A stretch of DNA of 64,000 bases from Phycisphaeraceae bacterium (GTDB lineage: Bacteria; Planctomycetota; Phycisphaerae; Phycisphaerales; Zrk34). Below the pieces are notes generated by a model. It was not told where the DNA came from. It worked only from the letters and a program-made list of their open reading frames with translations, and did not search any database. This document shows positions 55,606-64,000 of this stretch, one piece after another. Both the position numbers and the translations under genes were made by a program. The number at the start of each line of letters is the position of its first letter. Position 1 is the stretch's first letter. The stretch is from NCBI GenBank assembly GCA_028282805.1, contig JANQHD010000018.1, positions 42,605 to 106,604 of the forward strand, written 5' to 3'.

Positions 55606-57168
55606 TCATTCGCTTTCGATCAGGAAACGGACCTGGTCCATGCGTTCGGCGCTGACGCTGAGGAGGACGGTCCGGCGATCATGGCTGATCTCGATGCGGT
55701 CCCGGTCGTTGAAGTCGATGCCGCGTGTCCGGAACGCGTGCGGGTACGCCGAGTCTTTGCCGCTGGAGTAAGTCGTGTCGGGGTGGCCGAGCGATTGGTC
55801 GGTCTGGTCGAGCGCCTCCGTGCTGGTCAGCGCGGCGACCAACGGCCGAGGGAAGACGATCTTGACGCTGCACGGCTTGACCTCGCCCCGGCCGCCCTGG
55901 TCGTAGTGGAACAGGTACGAATCGACCTTCGTCCCGCTGGGCGCCGTGCCGTCGAACCGATCGTAGAACTTGAGGTTGTATTCGCCCGGTTTGGTCAGCA
56001 CGTTGGCGATGGGGGCCTTGAGCACGACGCCCTGGCGTTCCTGAAAGATCACGGCGTTGACGTCGGTCACCAAGTGCTTGTCGTGTACGCTGGCCGGCGG
56101 GATGCGGTACAGGATGACCTGGCCCGACAGCACGAGCCGGTTGCGTGATTCCTCGATCGATCGCGTGAAGCGGTGGGCGCGGCTCAGCGGCGCCGGTTCG
56201 TCGGGCAGGGCGGCCGACGCGTCGGCGGTGACTTGCTGGTTCGCGTTCAGCATCAATTTCCTGGCGTTCTTGTCGCGTGTTTGCGAGACCTCGACCAAGC
56301 CCTTGAAGACCGCCGCCGTGGCCTGCCCCGAATCGGCTCGCAGGTCGACGCCGAACTCCGTGCCCAGGTCGACCAGCTTGAGGTGGGGCGTGTCGATGGT
56401 GAACAGGTGCGCGGATTCGGGCGCCGTGGCGGCCAGCCGGCCGTGGTGCAGGTACAGCGCGTTGTCGTTGAGCAGTTCGAAATCACAGGGGCCTTCCAGC
56501 ACCAGGCTCGCCCCGCGCGCCAAACGCAACTCGGCGAAACCCTTGTCGATCGCGTACCGGCCGGGGGTGAACTTGTGCCCCAGCGCGATCGCTTGGTGTT
56601 GCTCGGCCCATTGCACCTCGTGCTGGCTGGTCAGGGTGGCGATCAACGGCGGCGGGGCGGTCGGCCAGACGAAAACAAGCACCAAGCCGAGCAACAACAT
56701 CGCGGCGATGGCGGACACCGCGGTGCGTGGGCCGAACCATGCGCCGCTGCCCGTGCCGGTGGACGAGCGGTAGACCCGCAAGCCCGGCAGGTTGAGCACG
56801 GTCTTGGTTTGGACCTGGCCTTCCGTCGCGGCGCCTTGCGTGGCGCTGCGTGGCTTGGGTTGCGGCTTGGGCAACTCGGGCAGCTTCGACAGCTCGATCT
56901 CGGAGAGCTTCTCGGCGACGCGCTGCTCGCTGACGATGTCGGCCGTGTCCAAATCGGCGACGGTGCCCAGCACCTCGCGGCGGGTCTGGCCGATGTTGCG
57001 CACGACGTGGTGACGGCGCAGCGACGAGTGGATCGCGGCGCAGTCGATGAAGTAAGCCATGTTCTCCGGCGATTGCTTGAGCCAGGCCACCAGTTGATCG
57101 CCCTGTTCGTCGGTGAGCATGCCGTCGAGGTACAGGTCGATCAGGATATCGGGTGACAGTGGGTCCAT
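55606..57168 (-). CDS. FecR-family anti-sigma/sensor protein
   Basis: The protein has 520 residues. The first 70 residues (DLYLDGMLTDEQGDQLVAWLKQSPENMAYFIDCAAIHSSLRRH) resemble the sigma-binding N-terminus of planctomycete FecR proteins. A linker, a membrane helix (about 150-170) and a FecR domain with HLKLVDLGTEFGVDLR and AVFKGLVEV follow, then a C-terminal domain rich in beta strands. It starts 3 bp after the ECF sigma stop and probably holds that sigma factor inactive until a periplasmic signal. Confidence 0.88.
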   Translation of the reverse strand: MDPLSPDILIDLYLDGMLTDEQGDQLVAWLKQSPENMAYFIDCAAIHSSLRRHHVVRNIGQTRREVLGTVADLDTADIVSEQRVAEKLSEIELSKLPELPKPQPKPRSATQGAATEGQVQTKTVLNLPGLRVYRSSTGTGSGAWFGPRTAVSAIAAMLLLGLVLVFVWPTAPPPLIATLTSQHEVQWAEQHQAIALGHKFTPGRYAIDKGFAELRLARGASLVLEGPCDFELLNDNALYLHHGRLAATAPESAHLFTIDTPHLKLVDLGTEFGVDLRADSGQATAAVFKGLVEVSQTRDKNARKLMLNANQQVTADASAALPDEPAPLSRAHRFTRSIEESRNRLVLSGQVILYRIPPASVHDKHLVTDVNAVIFQERQGVVLKAPIANVLTKPGEYNLKFYDRFDGTAPSGTKVDSYLFHYDQGGRGEVKPCSVKIVFPRPLVAALTSTEALDQTDQSLGHPDTTYSSGKDSAYPHAFRTRGIDFNDRDRIEISHDRRTVLLSVSAERMDQVRFLIESE

Positions 57169-57171
57169 GGT

Positions 57172-57717
57172 TCAGCCGCCGTTTGCTTGGACGTATCCGA
57201 TGATGCACTTCCGCAGCGCCTTGCGGATCCGGTGCAGCGTGACGGAGATGGTGTTGCTCGTGGTGCCAAGGTAGTCGGCGATGTCGCCGGTGGTCAACTC
57301 GCGGACGTAGCGCAGCTCCAGCATCTTCCGGGCCCGGTCGGTCAGCTTGGTCAGGCAGTTTTCCAGCGCGAGGTTGATGTCGTTGATCCTTGGGCCCCGG
57401 CCGACGTGGTGGTCGATCATCTGGTCGAGCAGCGCCTCGTCGGCCACGAGGATGTTGTGCTTGCCGCTGTCGCGGTAGAAGCGCAGGACCTTGAGCCGGG
57501 CGATGCCGAGCACCCAGGCTTGGAAGGACCGCGACTCATCGTAATCGGTAAATCGCTCGGCGGCGGTCATGCCGGTCTGTTGGACGATGTCTTCGGCGTC
57601 TTCGAAACGGTGCACCATCGACAGCACGAACGCGAGCACGGTTGGCTGGGCCTTGGTCCACAGCGCGGTCAGCTTGGCCGCGGAGTGGGATTCGAACTGT
57701 GCGGGTCGTTCAGGCAT
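57172..57717 (-). CDS. ECF-type RNA polymerase sigma factor
   Basis: The protein has 181 residues. The start at 57717 (MPERPAQFESH) is taken because the longer frame upstream is non-conserved; the ribosome site is weak. Region 2 is FEDAEDIVQQT...SFQAWVLGIARLKVLRFYR and region 4 is LELRYVRELTTGDIADYLGTTSNTISVTLHRIRKAL. It fits the Rhodopirellula/Verrucomicrobium ECF group (TIGR02989-like). It is coupled to the FecR gene and divergent from the H2 and giant-protein genes, which are plausible targets. Confidence 0.92.
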   Translation of the reverse strand: MPERPAQFESHSAAKLTALWTKAQPTVLAFVLSMVHRFEDAEDIVQQTGMTAAERFTDYDESRSFQAWVLGIARLKVLRFYRDSGKHNILVADEALLDQMIDHHVGRGPRINDINLALENCLTKLTDRARKMLELRYVRELTTGDIADYLGTTSNTISVTLHRIRKALRKCIIGYVQANGG

Positions 57718-58030
57718 GGGTGAAGATCGAAACGTGATTCGATTTGCGAAAAGACTACAAGGCAATTGCCCGTTTACCGGTTTCATATTAGCACGTACGG
57801 GCAATAAAAATTGCGTTTTGCGCGATTGGGCAGGTGCGATGCGGGGCGTGGGCAGAGTGTGAGACGAGGAATCAGAATTTTTTCTCCGCGGTGCTAATCC
57901 TCGTCTGCCGAGTCGGTAATTGATCTTGGATGAGGACCGGATCACCCGTTGTTGGTTTGCGTTGCCGCGCGATCAAGACGGGTGGGATCGGGGCGGCATC
58001 CCGACTTATTCCACGAGAGGCACGAACGCA
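57718..58030. other. Divergent promoter region with a spaced inverted repeat
   Basis: No gene is seen in these 313 bp. ATTGCCCGT (57765-57773) and ACGGGCAAT (57797-57805) form perfect 9-bp arms 23 nt apart. TAATAT on the minus strand (57785-57790) lies between them and may be the -10 of the sigma gene. The AT content is higher than in the surroundings. Confidence 0.5.
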
Positions 58031-58984
<954 letters not shown>

Positions 58985-58995
58985 AGAACTAATCA

Positions 58996-59022
58996 TCGTC
59001 GAGCTCATTCGACGAGTTTTTT
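58996..59022 (+). terminator. Intrinsic terminator after the H2 gene
   Basis: TCGTCGA (58996-59002) and TCGACGA (59009-59015) form a 7-bp stem with loop GCTCAT, followed by G and six T. Confidence 0.75.
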
Positions 59023-59137
59023 GACTTGGATCGCTGAATGCAGACACCCTCGGCCGTGCTTCGGTCGCCATCGAAGCGCCCGCTGTCGCTGCCGAGACAG
59101 GATCGCCATCTCTCACTTTATACGGAGGGTCAGGAAA

Positions 59138-62100
59138 GTGTTGACACGCAAGCATCTGTTCGCCCCGTTGATCGTTGCGGTCATGGGGTTCGCCACGGCC
59201 GTCCAAGCCGTGCTCACGCACCACTACACCTTTGACAACGCCGATATCGTCGGCACGAAGGGGGCGGGCGACTTGGTCGGCAGCTCGGACGCGACGCCCA
59301 CCGGCCTGCTCGGCGGGACCAACGTCCTCACCGGTAACCTCGGTGTGTTCGGTCAGGCTTACAGCTTCACCGACGACGGCGGCGCGACCGTCGCCGACCT
59401 GGAGAACCTGCTCGCCACCCCGACCGGCACAGCCCCCTTCGGTTCGGCCGAGCGCACCATCGCGCTGTGGTTCAACCAGACCACCGAGAGCGGGCAGGAC
59501 AAGCTCTTCGGCTACGGCAGCCCCAACAACGACAGCGACGGGACCACCGGCGAGGCTTTCGCCGTCGGCCTGGAAAACGGCGGCATCCGCATCCGTAACT
59601 TCAACGGCAACATCACCTACGGCCAGGGCATGTTCGACTTCACGGGCGCCGACGCCGGCTGGCACCACGTGGCCGTGCGCGTCAACGCCGGGGCGACCAC
59701 GTTCAACGACGTCGACGTGTTTCTCGATGGCGTGTTGCTGACCGGCGTCAGCACCGCCGGCGATGCGCTCAACGACACGGTCGCCACCGCCGACTCGCAG
59801 TTCGGCATCGGCACCTCGACCGTGACCGGCGGCTTCAACTTCCAGGGCATCGTCGGGCTGCTCGACGACCTGCGGATCTACGACAACGCGATCACCAACG
59901 GCGAGATCGCCGCGTTGGCCGTCAAGCCGACGTTGCCCGAGTGGGACGTCGACGGCGACGGCAACTGGAACCTCGCGGGCAGCTGGGCGACCAACCCCAC
60001 GGTTCCCGGCGTGACCAGCCCCGGCGACTTCGCCGTGCTCGGCACCGCGATCAGCGCGGACGCGACGGTCACCGTCGACACCGCCGTCGACCTCGGCGAG
60101 CTCTACTTCACGACCTCGGTGGCCAGCTACACCGTGGCGGACGGCGCGGGCAGCCTGACGCTTAGCGGCAACGCGCTGGTCAACGTGCAGGGCGGCACGC
60201 ACGAGATCGCCGCCGACCTCAACGGCACCGCGGGCCTGACCAAGAACGGCGCCGGTACGTTGACGCTGTCGGGCAACAACGCGTCCCTGTCGGGCGTCAT
60301 GGACGTGCAATCGGGCGTCCTGGAACTGGCCGACGTGAACGCGCAGATCAACGGCAACGCCAACGTCGACGGCACGCTGCGCTTCGAGGACGGCTTCGAC
60401 GGCAACTTCACGGGCAACATCACCGGCTCGGGCACGGTGCAGGTGTCGCTGCTGGAGACCGACGTGGCGCTCGACATCGAGACCGTCACGTTCACCGGTA
60501 ACAACGCCGCGTTCACCGGTGAGTTCAACGTCAACGGCGGCGGCGTGTTTGTCGTTGATAACGTCAGCGACCTCGGCGACACGACCGGCGGCACCGCCAT
60601 CAACGGTTCGACGGGCGTGTTGGACCTGACCGCCAGCGGCCTGTCGACCGCCGAGGGCATCACGATCGGCAGCCGCGCCGGCGAAAACTTCGCCGGCGCC
60701 GAACTGCTGGCGCACCTGCGCAACAGCGGCTCGAACAACACGCTGACCGGCGCGATCGCCACCTCCGGCGGCGCGTTCCACAACGTCGAGGCCGCGGCCG
60801 GGTCGTCGCTGACCATCAGCAACAACGCGTCGACGCCCGCGACCCTCACCAACGAAGCCGGCACGCTGCGCATCTTCGGTGACGGCGCCGTCAAGATCGG
60901 CAACGAGTCCGACCCCGGCGCCGGAAAGCTGCTCGGCGCAGGCGACGTGCTCAAGCAGGGCAGCGGCACGCTGACCATCGCCACCGCCACGGCGGTCATC
61001 GAGGACTACCACACCGGCGCGACTACCGTCGAGGCCGGCACGCTGGAGATCCTTTCCGACGGCTCGCTCGACGAGGGCGAGCTGCAGAGCTCGACGATCA
61101 CCATCAACAGCGGCGCGACGTTCGACGTCGACGACTTCACCAACTATTTCATCCAGCCCAACCAGGAGTTGGCCGGCGCCGGCACGGTCGTGGCCAACAA
61201 CCTGAAGATCCTCGAAGGCTCGACCGTGACCCCCGGTGACAGCGTCGGCACCTTGAACGTGACGGGCGATTACGAGCTGTTCTTTGCGGGCACGATCACC
61301 AACAACGGCGCCCACAACTTCGAGCTGGGTGACGACGGTTCCGTTGTCGGCGGCGTCGAGAACGACCTGGTCGACGTAACCGGCGGGTTTGACATCTCGA
61401 TGAACGACAACCCCGCCGGGAAGTTCACGTTCAACGTCCAGCCCGTCGACGGTTCGCTGGACACGGCCAACGACTACACGCTGATCCGGTACGGCGGGTC
61501 GAAGACCGGCGACGGCACCAACGTGAACTTCAACGCGCAGGTGATCGACAACCTCGGCAACGTGCTGAACACGCGCTACACGCTGGCGGTGAACACCACG
61601 TCGACGTCGGGCGAGGTCGTGCTGGAGGTGAGCGGTGCGCCGATGGGCCTGACGTGGTCCGGCGGCTCGACGGGCGCGTGGGACGTGGCGGCCGGCACCG
61701 ACTTCAACAGCGACAGCGAGCAGTTCTTTGATTTGGACAACGTGACGTTCGGCGACGCGGGCCCCAAGACGGTGTCCATCACCAACGCGGTGGCGCCCGG
61801 CTCGGTCACGGTCAACAACTCGGCCGGCAACGACTACACGTTTATCGGCGCGGCGATCAACGGGTACGGCGGGATCACCAAGAGCGGCGCCGGCACGCTG
61901 ACGATCAACAATTCCAACAACACCTTCAGCGGCGGCATCACGGTCAACGCGGGCAAGGTCGTCTCGGTGGCGGGCAACGGCGCGGTCGACAGCGGTGATG
62001 TGACCGTCGCGAGCGGCGCGACCTACCAGCTCGGTGACGGGGCCACCGGCGGCAACGCGTGGGCGGACAGCGCCGACGTGAACCTGGTGCTCAACGGCGG

Positions 62101-64000
62101 TTTGCTCATCGCCGACGAGGGTACGGGCAGCGAGAACCTCGCGGGCATCGTCAGTGGCACCGGTTCGGTGCAGGTCGACTCGGCGCGTTTGATCCTGTCG
62201 AACACCGCCAACAGCTACTCGGGCGGCACGGTCGTCAACGGCGGCGTGCTTGAGCCGGGCGACGGCGGCACCTTCGGCACGGGCGGCGTGACGCTCAACG
62301 CCGGCGGCACGATGCAGGCCAACGGCGAGACGCACACGATCGCCAACGACTTCGTGCTCAACGGCGGTACCTACCAGGTTGGCGGCGGCACCGACTCGGC
62401 GCTGACCCAGTCGGGCAACCTGACCGTCGGTTCGGCCGACGCGACCATTATTCTCGACCCGGGCACCGACACCGAGACCACCAACGGCCTGACCATCACG
62501 GGCAACATCTCCGGCTCGAGCGGCAACGCGCTGACGCTCAATGTCGGCAGCGGCTCGACGCTCGCGATCTCCGGCTCGGTCGGCCACGACGGCAACACGA
62601 CCGTCACCGGCGACGGCACGGTCGCGTTGCAGGGCGCGTCGACGATTAGCAGTTCGCCGACCATCACGGTCGACGCCGGCAGCACGCTGGACGTGAGCGC
62701 GACGACCTCGGGTGGCGCGACGCTCAGCGGGAGCCAGAACTTGGCGCTCGGCGGCACGGTCGCGGGCGACGTGACGCTGCAATCGGGCACGAAGGTGACC
62801 GGCGAGGGGGTGGTGACCGGCAACCTGACGGCCGAGGGCGGCTCGACGGTGCAGGTTGGTGACGATTCGATCGTGTTCATCGGCACGCTGATCACCAGCG
62901 ACTTCGACGGCAACACCGGCGCGCATGTTTTCGCCGGCAACACCGACAACGCGACCGGCAGCTCGACGCTGACGGTGAACTGGACGACCGACAGCGGCAT
63001 CAGCAACACCAGCACGCTGGCCGCGATCGCGCCCGCCAGCGGCTTCGCCCAGACCCAGGGCGGCTCGGGCACCTACGCCAACGGCGACGTGGTTTATATC
63101 GGTCACAACATGAACATCGACCCGAGGAGCGACAAGCGCGGTTACAGCTTCACCTTCGACGCGGATGCAAACTCCGTGTTGGACAACCTGCAGGTGCTGG
63201 TCGGTCACACCAACAACACCGGCAACCAGAACCAGGGCTTCAGTTCCACGGTGAACATCAGCATCGACAACGTGACCGATTCGAGCAACGTGTTTGCGAC
63301 GACGCAGGTGCAAGACCAGGCCTCGGGCCCGGCGTACCAGATGCTCGACTTCGACCTGTCGGGCTTGTCGCTGGTCTCCGGCAAGCAGTACATGGTCTCG
63401 GTTTCGCTTTCCGACCTGGTCGGCGGCGGCGCGTATGCGACGTACGACGGGCTGACGCTGACCGGCGGGGTGGCGCTGCCGCCCGTGCCGACGGTGTTCG
63501 ACCTGCAAGTCGACGGCGACTACACGCAGCAGGCGGGCGCGAACCTCGAGTTGGACCTGTTCAGCACCGATGGCTTCGACAAGCTGACGGTCGGCGGCAC
63601 GGCCAGCCTCGACGGCGGCCTGAAGCTCGACTTTGAGCAGGCCGAGCCGTCGCTGGGCGACGAGTTCGTCGTGCTCAGCTCGGCGAGCATCAGCGGCAAC
63701 TTCGACAACGCCCAAGTGAGCGGCGCCGACCTCACGGCCGACGCGCAGACGGCGATCGCGGTGCTATACGAAGACACCGGCGTCGACACCGTCGCCGACC
63801 AGGTGCGTTTGTTTGCGACGTACCGCGGCGACGCCAACGGCGACGGCACGGTCTCGCTGGTCGACCTCAACGCGCTGGGCTCGAACTTCGGCACGGGTTC
63901 GACGTGGCAGGAAGGCGACTTCAACTACGACGGCGTGGTGTCGCTGGGCGACCTGAACTTCATCGGTACCAACTTCGGCAAGACCATCCCGACGGCCCCC
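59138..64000 (+). CDS. Giant surface protein: LamG-like, autotransporter-type repeats, dockerin-like (3' end outside window)
   Basis: At least 1,621 codons are open to the right edge. GTG 59138 is chosen: GGAGG lies 9 nt upstream and a signal peptide (LFAPLIVAVMGFATAVQA) follows; TTG 59141 is also possible. Residues about 27-265 form a LamG/concanavalin-like domain (GWHHVAVRVNAG, LLDDLRIYDNAI). Then come PATR-type repeats (GLTKNGAGTLTLSGNN, ITKSGAGTLTINNSNN) in a long Asn/Gly/Thr-rich beta-helix. The last 55 visible residues hold two dockerin-like calcium loops (GDANGDGTVSLVDLNALG, GDFNYDGVVSLGDLNFIG). A PEP-CTERM tail may follow outside. Confidence 0.88.
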   Translation, partial: MLTRKHLFAPLIVAVMGFATAVQAVLTHHYTFDNADIVGTKGAGDLVGSSDATPTGLLGGTNVLTGNLGVFGQAYSFTDDGGATVADLENLLATPTGTAPFGSAERTIALWFNQTTESGQDKLFGYGSPNNDSDGTTGEAFAVGLENGGIRIRNFNGNITYGQGMFDFTGADAGWHHVAVRVNAGATTFNDVDVFLDGVLLTGVSTAGDALNDTVATADSQFGIGTSTVTGGFNFQGIVGLLDDLRIYDNAITNGEIAALAVKPTLPEWDVDGDGNWNLAGSWATNPTVPGVTSPGDFAVLGTAISADATVTVDTAVDLGELYFTTSVASYTVADGAGSLTLSGNALVNVQGGTHEIAADLNGTAGLTKNGAGTLTLSGNNASLSGVMDVQSGVLELADVNAQINGNANVDGTLRFEDGFDGNFTGNITGSGTVQVSLLETDVALDIETVTFTGNNAAFTGEFNVNGGGVFVVDNVSDLGDTTGGTAINGSTGVLDLTASGLSTAEGITIGSRAGENFAGAELLAHLRNSGSNNTLTGAIATSGGAFHNVEAAAGSSLTISNNASTPATLTNEAGTLRIFGDGAVKIGNESDPGAGKLLGAGDVLKQGSGTLTIATATAVIEDYHTGATTVEAGTLEILSDGSLDEGELQSSTITINSGATFDVDDFTNYFIQPNQELAGAGTVVANNLKILEGSTVTPGDSVGTLNVTGDYELFFAGTITNNGAHNFELGDDGSVVGGVENDLVDVTGGFDISMNDNPAGKFTFNVQPVDGSLDTANDYTLIRYGGSKTGDGTNVNFNAQVIDNLGNVLNTRYTLAVNTTSTSGEVVLEVSGAPMGLTWSGGSTGAWDVAAGTDFNSDSEQFFDLDNVTFGDAGPKTVSITNAVAPGSVTVNNSAGNDYTFIGAAINGYGGITKSGAGTLTINNSNNTFSGGITVNAGKVVSVAGNGAVDSGDVTVASGATYQLGDGATGGNAWADSADVNLVLNGGLLIADEGTGSENLAGIVSGTGSVQVDSARLILSNTANSYSGGTVVNGGVLEPGDGGTFGTGGVTLNAGGTMQANGETHTIANDFVLNGGTYQVGGGTDSALTQSGNLTVGSADATIILDPGTDTETTNGLTITGNISGSSGNALTLNVGSGSTLAISGSVGHDGNTTVTGDGTVALQGASTISSSPTITVDAGSTLDVSATTSGGATLSGSQNLALGGTVAGDVTLQSGTKVTGEGVVTGNLTAEGGSTVQVGDDSIVFIGTLITSDFDGNTGAHVFAGNTDNATGSSTLTVNWTTDSGISNTSTLAAIAPASGFAQTQGGSGTYANGDVVYIGHNMNIDPRSDKRGYSFTFDADANSVLDNLQVLVGHTNNTGNQNQGFSSTVNISIDNVTDSSNVFATTQVQDQASGPAYQMLDFDLSGLSLVSGKQYMVSVSLSDLVGGGAYATYDGLTLTGGVALPPVPTVFDLQVDGDYTQQAGANLELDLFSTDGFDKLTVGGTASLDGGLKLDFEQAEPSLGDEFVVLSSASISGNFDNAQVSGADLTADAQTAIAVLYEDTGVDTVADQVRLFATYRGDANGDGTVSLVDLNALGSNFGTGSTWQEGDFNYDGVVSLGDLNFIGTNFGKTIPTAP

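Overview
The window reads as a chromosomal segment of a high-GC planctomycete, most likely of the class Phycisphaerae. This is inferred from the mix of gene families, not from any rRNA. The pointers are a PEP-CTERM protein, FecR-type anti-sigma proteins with an ECF sigma factor, prepilin-like H2 proteins, an autotransporter-repeat/dockerin giant, an LptD-like protein, a Tad locus and tRNA genes without encoded CCA. Gene density is high. Many neighbours overlap as ATGA, GTGA or TGATG, and starts include GTG and TTG.

Layout. 1-16 kb is mostly housekeeping: a sensor kinase fragment, an HMG-lyase-like aldolase, a secreted 'VHEWG' protein, nrdR, thrS with a threonine-rich leader peptide and attenuator, an Ada/MGMT-type methyltransferase, a secreted protein with a pseudopilin-like tail, pyk, a SirB1-like protein, an Mrp/ApbC ATPase, a PLP-homeostasis protein and a DUF4405 membrane protein. 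15.4-23.5 kb is a minus-strand block (lptD, argJ, radical SAM, iscS, radA). 23.7-33.8 kb holds two tRNA-Leu genes, folE2, clpS, the elongasome pair mrdA-rodA and a hydantoinase/oxoprolinase pair. 33.8-48.4 kb is a 14-gene minus-strand Tad (Flp pilus/secretion) locus with two CpaF ATPases, two pilin-like proteins, a Ser/Thr kinase with TPR-like repeats and two FHA-domain proteins. 48.7-49.4 kb is a PEP-CTERM protein.

49.6-55.6 kb is the most interesting accessory unit: an OprB-type porin followed by a four-gene metal ABC transporter (lipoprotein, ATPase, two permeases). Both permeases carry a C-terminal DtxR/MntR-type domain, and near-identical DtxR-type palindromes sit next to the -10 elements of both the porin and the transporter promoters. 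This looks like a Tro-like metal uptake regulon whose regulator is built into the membrane permease. 55.6-64 kb is an ECF sigma/FecR pair, divergent from a prepilin-like H2 protein and a giant surface protein that runs off the window.

Small-scale structure includes a 59-bp REP-like palindrome (two full copies, one half) and a family of short intergenic palindromes with a constant CTGAAG-like centre but co-varying stems.
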